Source: Truepera sp. bin119
GTDB lineage: Bacteria > Deinococcota > Deinococci > Deinococcales > Trueperaceae
Length of the DNA stretch: 64,000 bases
Assembly (NCBI GenBank): GCA_002239005.1
Contig: MPNL01000006.1
Location: 30,809-94,808 of the forward strand
Reading direction: 5' to 3'
Every line of letters begins with the position of its first letter. The stretch's first letter is position 1. Of this stretch, positions 18,904-25,850 are shown piece after piece. Position numbers and translations under genes: made by a program. The notes beneath the pieces were generated by a model, which did no database searches, had not been told where the DNA came from, and saw only the letters and a list, made by a program, of their open reading frames with translations.

Positions 18904-20238
18904 TCAGACGACAGGTCGAGCCAGGTCGTTAAAGCGAACGTGGGCGTTGTGGAATTGGAGATCGCAGGCCCCCACGGGGCCGTTCCGCTGCTTCCCAATG
19001 ATGATCTCGGCGATCCCCTGCTTTTCCGACTGAGGGTCGTAGTACTCTTCTCGGTAGATGAACATCACGAGGTCGGCATCCTGCTCGATAGCTCCGCTCT
19101 CGCGGAGGTCCGAGAGCATCGGACGCTTGTTGGGTCGGCTCTCGACTGCCCGAGAGAGTTGGCTTAGCACGAGGACCGGAGTGTCGAGTTCGCGAGCGAG
19201 GGCCTTTAGACCCCTGGAGATGGCGCTGATCTCCTGTTGGCGATTCTCGCCGAATCCGCCACGCCCACCCCCACTCATGAGCTGGAGGTAGTCGATGATG
19301 ATAAGGCCCAGTTCGTATTCTGACATGAGCCTTCTGGCCCGCGACCGCAACTCCATAGCCGTCATGTCTGCTGCGTCGTCGACGTAGATCTGCGCGTCCG
19401 ATATCTTCCCGGCGGCCTCAGCTAGGCGTTGGTAGTCCCGATCCGATAGCTGCCCGTTCCGAACCCTGCTCATGTCGACCCTGGCTTCGGAGCAGAGCAT
19501 GCGCGTCACCAGCTGTAATCCCGACATCTCGAGTGAGAAGATGCCCACCGCCTGCTTCTCCCGGAGTGCGACGTTCAGGGCAATTGTCAGGGCGAGTGCC
19601 GTCTTGCCCATACTGGGCCGAGCTGCCAGGACATTCAGACTGCTCGGTTGAAGGCCCGCGGTCAGACTGTCGAGTTCTTTAAACCCGGTTCTCAGACCGG
19701 AGATGGGGTCGGGGTTGTCGAACAGCTCGTTTATGTGGGCGAAGGTATCTTTCACCAGGATCGGCATGCCCTCGAACGCGTGGCTCCGTTTGGAGCTGGA
19801 GAGTTCGAAGATGCTCGACTCGGCTCGGTCGAGTACCTGTTCGATCGGGCTGGACTGATCGTAGGCGATCTGCATGATGTGGCCGCTGGCCGCGATGAGG
19901 TCTCGGAGAGTAGCCTTCTCGAGGACGATCCGGGCGTAGTTTTCAGCGTACGCTGCGGTCGGCACGCTGTCCGCGAGGCCGATGAGATAGGGAACGCTGC
20001 CGACGGTCTCGAGCTCCCCCGTCTGCCTCAACTCCTCGGTGAGGGTGACCAAGTCGATGGGCTCGCCCCGCTGGGCGAGACGATCCATGGCCCGGAAGAT
20101 CTTGCGATGCCCCTCCTTGTAGAAGTGGTCGGCGCCGATAGTGCCTTCTATAGCTCCGAATGCTTCGTTGTCGAGCAGGATGCTCCCAAGAACGCTCTGC
20201 TCAGCCTCGAGGTTTTGAGGGGGGGTGCGAGCTTCCAC
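18904..20238 (-). CDS. dnaB: Replicative DNA helicase DnaB
   Basis: Hexameric fork helicase. The 444-aa protein has the N-terminal primase-interaction domain (PQNLEAEQSVLGSILLDNEA) and the RecA-like C-terminal domain with Walker A ARPSMGKTALALTIA, Walker B LGLIIIDYLQLMSG and the VLSQLSRAVESRPNKRPMLS segment. There is no intein. GTG start 7 bases after a TACAAT box, so probably leaderless. Confidence 0.97.
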   Translation of the reverse strand: MEARTPPQNLEAEQSVLGSILLDNEAFGAIEGTIGADHFYKEGHRKIFRAMDRLAQRGEPIDLVTLTEELRQTGELETVGSVPYLIGLADSVPTAAYAENYARIVLEKATLRDLIAASGHIMQIAYDQSSPIEQVLDRAESSIFELSSSKRSHAFEGMPILVKDTFAHINELFDNPDPISGLRTGFKELDSLTAGLQPSSLNVLAARPSMGKTALALTIALNVALREKQAVGIFSLEMSGLQLVTRMLCSEARVDMSRVRNGQLSDRDYQRLAEAAGKISDAQIYVDDAADMTAMELRSRARRLMSEYELGLIIIDYLQLMSGGGRGGFGENRQQEISAISRGLKALARELDTPVLVLSQLSRAVESRPNKRPMLSDLRESGAIEQDADLVMFIYREEYYDPQSEKQGIAEIIIGKQRNGPVGACDLQFHNAHVRFNDLARPVV

Positions 20239-20245
20239 GCCTACT

Positions 20246-20251
20246 ATTGTA
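20246..20251 (-). promoter_or_regulatory. -10 box of leaderless dnaB promoter
   Basis: TACAAT on the minus strand, 7 bases before the dnaB GTG. No clear -35. Confidence 0.6.
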
Positions 20252-20451
20252 CGCGACCTTTGATTCGAGATAGGACGGGGGGTCCACCAGGGTCAGGAGC
20301 AGCGAGTTAGATAGGACTGTGTGATCGATCTTCTGACCGTAGATCTGGGTATGGAGTCTATGCATAAGCCTTATTACGTCGTTTGCTACCCGAATAACAC
20401 CCCCGAATGGAGCAGATTGAAGGCAGCGATCTTGAGGTTTACCCGCGTTCA

Positions 20452-20472
20452 AAGTCGGACTCTACGGGTGAG
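20452..20472 (+). repeat. IS hairpin element, degenerate copy
   Basis: CGGACTCTACGGGTG: left arm and loop intact, right arm degraded (GTGAG for GTCCG). Within the IS982 relic. Confidence 0.5.
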
Positions 20473-20549
20473 CGACAGAAACGTCTTTACTTGCGCCGCC
20501 TGAAGGGTCAGTGACCTTACCAAAGTGCTGAAGCTCGATTCGACTCGCT

Positions 20550-20571
20550 AAGGACGGACTCTACGGGTCCG
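20550..20571 (+). repeat. IS hairpin element
   Basis: AAGGA plus the perfect core CGGACTCTACGGGTCCG; triloop TAC. Within the IS982 relic. Confidence 0.85.
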
Positions 20572-20609
20572 AGCTCGAGCAAGGGACTTCGTCCACACCT
20601 CATCACCCC

Positions 20610-20646
20610 AAGGACGGACAAGAACGGCTTCGTTGGAGCTCCGGGT
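20610..20646 (+). repeat. IS hairpin element, composite or degenerate
   Basis: AAGGACGGAC followed at once by AAGAACGGCTTCGTTGG: looks like one copy interrupted by, or fused to, a second degraded copy. Within the IS982 relic. Confidence 0.4.
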
Positions 20647-20725
20647 CATGTTTGATCGCTTCGGTGTCGGCACGCCTGTGCCGATATAGGCTTTGTCTCC
20701 TAGAATCCACCCCTCTTCCAACCCC

Positions 20726-20747
20726 AAGGACGGACTCTCCGGGTCAG
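20726..20747 (+). repeat. IS hairpin element
   Basis: AAGGA plus CGGACTCTCCGGGTCAG; one mismatch in the right arm; triloop TCC. Read on the minus strand it encodes DPESPSL inside the transposase frame. Confidence 0.8.
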
Positions 20748-20766
20748 TCAGTTCTCGAGCCAGCCA

Positions 20767-20799
20767 AGAACGGACTCACAAGCGGACTCGTTGGGTCCG
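20767..20799 (+). repeat. IS hairpin element, preceded by a partial copy
   Basis: Perfect core CGGACTCGTTGGGTCCG at 20783-20799 (triloop GTT), preceded by a partial AAGAACGGACTC at 20767-20778. Confidence 0.7.
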
Positions 20800-21313
20800 G
20801 GTCACATCAGGATGATTCGCTGCTGCAAAGGCCCATCTTGCGAATAATCCCTCGAGGTTAATTAGGGCGTGCAGTTTGAAGCCGAATACCATCCCCATGG
20901 TGCCAAACCCCTTCCTGGCCTCAGGAAACCTCGACCAGGACGAGCGTTTCCCCTTAGCTACCGATGGTGGTTTGCTGTCGATCAGATGAACCCGGTCAGC
21001 TGTCAGGTGGATCCGGTTAGCTGGTAGCACCGATAGAGCGAGCTCAGCCAGTAGCCTCTCGGCATTCCGCAAGATCCGGTGGTAGCGGGTGTAGTGGGGT
21101 AGTTTGGGAAACAGTTCACTGAAGAGTTGGTTGACGATCCAGTACCAGGTACTCTCATATCCAGCGAATCCGACCTTCGGTTGGGCAAGGATCTCACCTA
21201 CGACTGCAATAGTCAAGAGTTCCAAGAGTTCGCTGTAGCTCGCTTTCTGGGCAGGTTGCTGGGGCAGGATGTCCTGGCAGGGCTTGAGCCAGTCGTCAAT
21301 GTAGACAAATACT

Positions 21314-21334
21314 GTGACCCGAAGAGTCCGTCTG
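21314..21334 (-). repeat. IS hairpin element
   Basis: Minus-strand core CGGACTCTTCGGGTCAC, right arm partly degraded. It sits just before the conserved VYIDDWLK of the IS982 transposase, where the start codon would be expected. Confidence 0.65.
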
Positions 21335-21450
21335 TCTGGAACAGGTCTTCTGGCTTATACTGGTAACGGGGATGGGGAATCATGGAAACAACCATCCCCC
21401 TTTCTATACCTGCAGATCAAGTAGCAAACGACGTTATTATGTTGCTTAAC

Positions 21451-21753
21451 AGGTCCAGGATCTGGGGCTCTTGAACACTATCCTGAAAAGATCATTATTG
21501 AGTGAGGGTGAGGACCTCCACCCGGCGCCTGACGTCATGAACGCGTAAGCTGGGTTTTGGAATGGGGCTAACGCCTTATAGCGACTCGTGATTTGCCTCT
21601 AATATTGCCGCTGGCGTCGAGAGACATTAGGCTGAGCTTGGATAAAGAGATCGGCCTAGGCAACTGGGGATAGGGTGTGCTAAAGGCCTTCTTTGGGCGG
21701 CGCGGGATTGCTGGGGAATTCGAAGTGGTCGCTAGGGTACATTCCCGGTAGTG
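21451..21753. other. Intergenic stretch, nothing recognised
   Basis: About 300 bases between the IS982 relic and the small orphan gene. No coding region, repeat or RNA gene was identified. Confidence 0.35.
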
Positions 21754-21759
21754 TAGCCT
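21754..21759 (+). promoter_or_regulatory. -10 box of leaderless promoter for the orphan gene and prmA
   Basis: TAGCCT, 6 bases before the GTG at 21766. Would transcribe the 73-aa gene and prmA together. Confidence 0.5.
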
Positions 21760-21765
21760 TCAGAT

Positions 21766-21987
21766 GTGATCTGGAATCAGGTCGATATCTCTGTCAAGAA
21801 CGGAATAGTGCAGGCGGTACCCGCCTATCTCGCGGAGACCATGATTATGATGGCGATTCGCGCCTTTCACAGGGCATTTCTGGTCTCCGCGATCTGCACT
21901 GAGGATGTTGTGGGCGAGAGCAAATGGCTCGGCTTCGAGGTCGTCACCCGGGATGGGAAGATCCTAGGTGTTGCCGGAGTGTCATGA
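21766..21987 (+). CDS. Small protein of unknown function, coupled to prmA
   Basis: 73 aa, starting MIWNQVDISVKNGIVQAVPA. I do not recognise a family. It is not a membrane protein or secreted by eye: a helical middle (YLAETMIMMAIRAFHRAFLV) is followed by a strand-turn-strand end (WLGFEVVTRDGKILGVAG). Two facts support a real gene: the TAGCCT box six bases before the GTG, and the stop that overlaps the prmA ATG as ATGA. Role unknown; the coupling suggests co-production with PrmA. Confidence 0.6.
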   Translation: MIWNQVDISVKNGIVQAVPAYLAETMIMMAIRAFHRAFLVSAICTEDVVGESKWLGFEVVTRDGKILGVAGVS

Positions 21988-22766
21988 TTGCGGCCTTTCG
22001 CCTCAGCGGGTCGCTAGATGCGGAAGACATCCGCTTCGATGTGTTGTGGCAGCGGGGTTGTCTTGGCCTTCAGCAGGACGGAGAAGAGGTCATTGCCTAC
22101 TTCCAACATCGGGTGGACCTCCCTATCGCAGGGCGTTGGGATGATCTTCCCGAGATCGACTACCTCGAAGCCTACCGGCACTCTCTCAGTCCCGTTCGTC
22201 TGGAGCGCCTCGTTATCGCCCCCACTCACCGGCGGGTCGTCGTACGCGCCGGTCAGAGACCTCTCTGGCTCGATCCAGGAAGGGCGTTCGGGACTGGGCA
22301 CCACGAGACCACCAGGATGGCTCTGCGGGCGCTGGAGTCGCTCGATCTCGTCGGAAGTCGCGTCCTCGACATCGGCTCTGGATCGGGCATCCTCACCATC
22401 GCAGCCGATCTGCTCGGTGCCTCCTGTGCCCATGGCGTCGACACCGATCCAGTTGCGGTCTCGGTGGCTGAGGAGAATGCGGTCATGAACGCCAGCAGAG
22501 CCACGTTCGAGGTGGGGAGCCTTCCCCTAATCGGGTGCACCCCCCCCTTTGATGTGGTAGTTGGCAATCTATATGCCGAACTCCACTGCAATCTCATGCC
22601 CCACTACCCGGGGGTTCTGGCACCTGGGGGGAAGCTCCTGCTCACGGGAATCCTGGGGGAGTACTCCAGTCTCGTGGTCGACATACTGCCCCAAGAATTG
22701 GAACTCTTGAACGTGAGGGTCGATTCCCAGTGGGTTCTCCTTGAGATCGGAGAGCGCTTGGGGTGA
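21984..22766 (+). CDS. prmA: Ribosomal protein L11 methyltransferase
   Basis: SAM-dependent trimethylation of ribosomal protein L11. The 260-aa protein has the PrmA fold: an N-terminal domain (about 1-90), then RPLWLDPGRAFGTGHHETTR, the SAM motif VLDIGSGSGILTIAADLLGA, GVDTDPVAVSVAEENA and the motif IV region VVGNLYAELH. The ATG at 21984 overlaps the preceding small gene; the frame is open 20 codons upstream but without family similarity. Confidence 0.93.
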   Translation: MIAAFRLSGSLDAEDIRFDVLWQRGCLGLQQDGEEVIAYFQHRVDLPIAGRWDDLPEIDYLEAYRHSLSPVRLERLVIAPTHRRVVVRAGQRPLWLDPGRAFGTGHHETTRMALRALESLDLVGSRVLDIGSGSGILTIAADLLGASCAHGVDTDPVAVSVAEENAVMNASRATFEVGSLPLIGCTPPFDVVVGNLYAELHCNLMPHYPGVLAPGGKLLLTGILGEYSSLVVDILPQELELLNVRVDSQWVLLEIGERLG

Positions 22767-23005
22767 AGGTGGCCAGGCCGGTCTCGGCCCCACTCGCGTG
22801 TAGCGAAAGCTGGAAAGGGGCCCCATCCCTTTGAAGCGCTCCTGTCCTGTTGATCACGCCATACCTCCTGGACCCCTGGAATCTCCGGGGTAGCTAATTC
22901 CTTTGGATCGACCTCCAGACTCGTAATGCCGGTCGAGGGGTTCCAAACATCCTTGGCTGTGACTGCGTTCACCCTTCACGGGCTCCGGTGATCTAAGGCC
23001 AAGGC
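22767..23005. other. Intergenic stretch after prmA
   Basis: 240 bases without a supported gene. An apparent CCAAGGC beside 23005 matches one after 23136 and may be a target duplication of the inverted-repeat element. Confidence 0.35.
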
Positions 23006-23135
23006 GTTTATCCCGTTCTCGTACGTAAAAGCTGAACGCTGGATGCCAGTCCAGCGTTCATAATTTGTGGACTAGCTATCACGTCAATATCTAAGGTGTT
23101 TCTAGGCCGATTTTACGTACGGCAACGGGATAAAC
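23006..23135. mobile_element. MITE-like inverted-repeat element
   Basis: 130 bp bounded by 25-bp terminal inverted repeats matching at 23 of 25 positions: GTTTATCCCGTT plus CGTACGTAAAA on the left, complement at the right end. CCAAGGC abuts the left end and recurs one base after the right end, a likely 7-bp target duplication. Inside is a perfect 11-bp inverted repeat (TGAACGCTGGA, 6-base loop). It encodes nothing. Lower GC than its surroundings. The parent transposase is not in this window. Confidence 0.7.
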
Positions 23136-23207
23136 ACCAAGGCCAAAACACTGTTTGCGACGACTGTCCTTCATCAGCGATGCTTTGAGGACCCTTAACC
23201 ATGACAC

Positions 23208-23242
23208 GGCCCCGACGCCGCGTAAGGTGCGGTGTCGGGGCC
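23208..23242. terminator. Strong hairpin between prmA and the P460 gene
   Basis: GGCCCCGACGCCGC, 7-base loop, GCGGTGTCGGGGCC: a 14-bp stem with one G-T pair. It lies between the convergent prmA and cytochrome genes and is well placed as a bidirectional terminator, but has no T-run on either side. Confidence 0.5.
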
Positions 23243-23359
23243 AATGGATCATCACAGTGTGGGATGGGTACAGGTGATGGGCTTGCTGCTACCCTCGGAT
23301 AGCGCGTCTGGAGTCAGGTCCGGTACTAGGTGAGGCTTACGGGTTCCAGCCCTCCTCGC

Positions 23360-23827
23360 TTAGGGGCGGCTCTGGTAGAGGTTGAAGACGAAGTCGTTGT
23401 CGGCCGCGCCGGCGTGGCAGCCGGAACACATATTCTCGGTGCCGAGGTCCTGGCCCGCGAACCCGCCATCTGGCTGGCGGTCGTAAAGGCTGTAGTGCCA
23501 GACCCCATCCCGCTTCTCCATCAGGTAGAGGCGATCCACCATGCGGCTTTCGGGATCGTTGCGCTCCTTGAGGACTAGGGCGCCATCGGGGAAGGGGTTC
23601 CAGCCGCCGCCTTCACGGGCCAGAAGAGACAGCGTCATGTGATCGAGGTTGACATAGATGTCCTTGGCTGGCGGGTGGACCCCACTCGGGTTGTCCACTA
23701 CCTTGTTGATGTTGAGCCGAGTCCAGCTGTAGTAGTCGTCGAGCTCCTCAGGCAGCCCCGGCGTGACCGCGAATGCCAGGCCGGTCACCATGAGCACGGA
23801 TACTAATACTGTCCATCGCTTCCTCAT
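23360..23827 (-). CDS. Cytochrome P460-like exported c-type haem protein
   Basis: 155 aa with a signal peptide (MRKRWTVLVSVLMVTGLAFA) and a single CSGCH haem-c site near the C-terminus. The body, with VHPPAKDIYVNLDHM, FPDGALVLKERN and VWHYSLYD, matches the cytochrome P460 family (roles in hydroxylamine, NO or phenol oxidation in other bacteria). A P460 assignment is by pattern; the cross-linking Lys cannot be fixed by eye. Good AAGGAGG ribosome-binding site upstream. Stands alone. Confidence 0.75.
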   Translation of the reverse strand: MRKRWTVLVSVLMVTGLAFAVTPGLPEELDDYYSWTRLNINKVVDNPSGVHPPAKDIYVNLDHMTLSLLAREGGGWNPFPDGALVLKERNDPESRMVDRLYLMEKRDGVWHYSLYDRQPDGGFAGQDLGTENMCSGCHAGAADNDFVFNLYQSRP

Positions 23828-23990
23828 CTGTAGACCTCCTTGTCTCTCACTTAATCTCTCAGGACATCTTATCAGATCTGACGGTCTAGGGGCATATACG
23901 ATTCACACCATCCTTCAGCCAAGGGGAAGGGCTTTGCGGCGCGGTCACGAGCCGTCGCGCCGTCGTCCGCTCGGACGGGTTCGTGGAGAC

Positions 23991-24019
23991 TTGACAAAGG
24001 TATGCTAATTTTTTAGCAT
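23991..24019 (+). promoter_or_regulatory. blaI-blaR-type promoter with overlapping operator
   Basis: TTGACA at 23991-23996, 17-base spacer, TAGCAT at 24014-24019: the best sigma70-type promoter in the window. A perfect palindrome (24001-24020) covers the spacer and -10 box, so the repressor encoded next would block transcription by binding here. Confidence 0.8.
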
Positions 24020-24020
24020 A
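24001..24020. promoter_or_regulatory. Palindromic operator of the BlaI-type repressor
   Basis: TATGCTAATTTTTTAGCATA: perfect 8-base arms around TTTT, starting 39 bases before the repressor ATG. BlaI/MecI repressors bind such dyads in their own promoters. The base sequence differs from the TACA/TGTA core of Staphylococcus operators, so specificity is inferred only from position and symmetry. Confidence 0.7.
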
Positions 24021-24039
24021 GGGAGTCGAAAGGAACCCA

Positions 24040-24420
24040 ATGACCCGATCGCTCAACCTGCTCAGCCGCCGCGAACGGCAGATGATGAATATCATCTACC
24101 GCTTGGGTGAGGCGAGTGCCAAGGAGGTGCGGGAGGGGCTCGCCGATCCCCCTAGCTACTCGGCAGTCCGGGCTACGCTCCGCCTGCTTGAAGGGAAGGG
24201 CTACCTGGAACACCGACAGGACAGCGCCCGCTACTTGTACCGGCCTACACTAGCTCGCGATACCGCCCGCGTCGGCGCCCTGAGCAGCCTGCTTCAGACC
24301 TTCTTCGAGGGATCTGCCGAGCAGGTGGTGGTGACCCTGCTGTCGGAGGCAGAGCTCTCCGAAGCCGAGCTCGACCGCCTCTCCGAGCTGATCGATCAGG
24401 CCCGCCGGGAGGGGCGCTGA
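24040..24420 (+). CDS. BlaI/MecI/CopY-family transcriptional repressor
   Basis: 126-aa winged-helix repressor: LSRREREQMMNIIYRLGEAS-like N-terminus, SAKEVREGLADPPSYSAVRATLRLLEGKGYL recognition region, then a C-terminal dimerisation helix region. These repressors are cleaved when the partner M56 sensor is activated, releasing the operon. The stop overlaps the M56 start (TGATG), a standard blaI-blaR arrangement. Likely autoregulated through the palindrome upstream. No beta-lactamase gene follows, so the true inducer is unknown. Confidence 0.9.
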   Translation: MTRSLNLLSRRERQMMNIIYRLGEASAKEVREGLADPPSYSAVRATLRLLEGKGYLEHRQDSARYLYRPTLARDTARVGALSSLLQTFFEGSAEQVVVTLLSEAELSEAELDRLSELIDQARREGR

Positions 24421-25709
24421 TGCTCCTTATCGACACCGCCCTCAAGGGCACGGCCCTGCTGTCGATGGTCGCCCTGCTGTCGATTGTGGCGGGCCATGCC
24501 TCCGCCGCCCAACGCCACCGCCTCTGGGTCTTGGGCCTGGTCGGACTTCTGCTCCTACCGCTGCTGGCTCTGGCGCTGCCTGGGCGTGGCCTGCCCTTGG
24601 CACTCCCTGCGTGGCTGACTCTGTCTCCTCAGGAGGTTCATTCCCAGCTTGGGGGTGGCCCCTTGGCGCTGATATCCACCCAGAGCGGCGACCAGGCCTC
24701 AACGGTCGCGCCCCTTCTGCGCGCGGCTCTGCAACTCCTGCCGTGGTTGTGGGTGACAGGTTCGCTGATCCTGTTTGTTCGCCTTCTGGTCTCGCTGGGG
24801 CGGCTTCGCCACCTCGCCCGCCGGGCTGAACCGGTGCTGGGTCCAGACTGGAAGTCCCTGACCGTCGAGGTCGCCAGCTGGCTGGATGTGAAGCAGCCGG
24901 TCCGGCTTCTCCTGGGCCGGGTGGGTACCCCGTTTACCTGGGGCTGGCGGAGGCCGGTCCTGCTACTCCCTGTCGAGGCCACCCGCTGGTCCGAATCCCT
25001 GCGTCGGCAGGTGCTGCTCCACGAACTGGCCCACGTTCGCCGTGGGGATTGGATCTGGCAGTTGGTCGCCGCGCTGGCGACAGCCATCCACTGGTTCAAT
25101 CCGCTGGCATGGTTGGCGCTCCGGCGCCTGCGCCTCGAGAGCGAGCGCGCTGGTGACGCCGCTGTGGTCGAGGCGGGAACGCAACCTTCGAGCTACGCCC
25201 GAACCCTGGTGGAGGTGGCTAGGGGGCGGTTCCGACCGGGCGCTCCCGGCCTGGCCAACCCTATGGCCCGGCAGTCGCAGCTCGCCCTCCGGGTGGTATC
25301 GCTGCTCGCCTTCGAGGGGCGGAGGGCGGCTCCGCGCTGGCTTCCTCCGACCCTGGCAGTGCTCGCTCTGGCGACCATCGGTCTGCTGGCATCGGTGCGG
25401 GTAGAGGCGGCGCCGCTGGTGCAGGCTGAGGCGATCGCAGAGCGGCCTTCGACCTACTCTGAAGGGCCGCTGGAGTTAGACTGTCCCCTCCCGCTACTAG
25501 CCTGTGACAGCTGGCTCCTGCCCCGCTCCGATGGCTCGGGCATTCTCATCGCAGTCTTCCATCCAGAGACCCCGGGCAAGTTGGCTGTCCTGGTGATTGA
25601 GGAGATTCTGGCCCCCGAGGCCCAACTTTTGCGGGCGTTGTATGGGCGTCCGGCAGAGTCGGGATTCGAGGTACCGGAGTGGGTGCTGACCCTGGAGTAT
25701 GGCCTATGA
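24420..25709 (+). CDS. BlaR1/MecR1-like M56 metallopeptidase
   Basis: 429-aa membrane zinc protease: N-terminal helices at ~10-30 and ~38-58, a further helix near 105-125, then the zinc motif HELAH at residues 201-205 with downstream ESERAGDAAV, and a last membrane segment near 315-330 (LAVLALATIGLLASV). The short C-terminal domain of about 100 residues faces outside and has no penicillin-binding motifs, so it is not a typical beta-lactam sensor. Probably cleaves the BlaI-like repressor on stimulus. Confidence 0.88.
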   Translation: MLLIDTALKGTALLSMVALLSIVAGHASAAQRHRLWVLGLVGLLLLPLLALALPGRGLPLALPAWLTLSPQEVHSQLGGGPLALISTQSGDQASTVAPLLRAALQLLPWLWVTGSLILFVRLLVSLGRLRHLARRAEPVLGPDWKSLTVEVASWLDVKQPVRLLLGRVGTPFTWGWRRPVLLLPVEATRWSESLRRQVLLHELAHVRRGDWIWQLVAALATAIHWFNPLAWLALRRLRLESERAGDAAVVEAGTQPSSYARTLVEVARGRFRPGAPGLANPMARQSQLALRVVSLLAFEGRRAAPRWLPPTLAVLALATIGLLASVRVEAAPLVQAEAIAERPSTYSEGPLELDCPLPLLACDSWLLPRSDGSGILIAVFHPETPGKLAVLVIEEILAPEAQLLRALYGRPAESGFEVPEWVLTLEYGL

Positions 25710-25850
25710 TCCGCGCTCCTCCTGACTGACCTGCATGTCCAGTCCACCTCCTCGACGAAGGGCCGAAGGCGCTTCGACAGGGGGGGCCGTCCCCAGCTTC
25801 CGAGCCTAGTCGATGTCTAGAACACCGCGCGAGCGGGAAAGGAGTACGAG

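Larger units (their letters stand above)
20386..21347 (-). pseudogene. IS982-family transposase, broken
   Basis: Read on the minus strand, pieces in order match IS982 transposase: VYIDDWLKPCQDILPQQPAQ and LPHYTRYHRILRNAERLLAE (21347-20900), VHLIDSKPPSVAKGKR, then GWILGDKAYIGTG and TPKRSNM after a break near 20800 (20730-20620), and finally SSFSTLVRSLTLQAAQVKTF and VNLKIAAFNLLHSG (20510-20390). Hairpin elements sit at nearly every interruption, replace the original start region and supply in-frame stops. No intact start codon is left. The stop lies in the terminal repeat. Confidence 0.75.
20363..21450 (-). mobile_element. Decayed IS982-family insertion sequence
   Basis: About 1.09 kb bounded by imperfect inverted repeats: ACGTCGTTTGCTAC at 20376-20389 and its complement GTAGCAAACGACGT at 21421-21434, each continuing outward with similar TAA-rich bases and TAAGC. 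The transposase inside is broken. Six copies or remnants of the 22-nt hairpin element lie within it. Size and terminal repeats fit IS982; target duplication was not identified. Confidence 0.7.
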
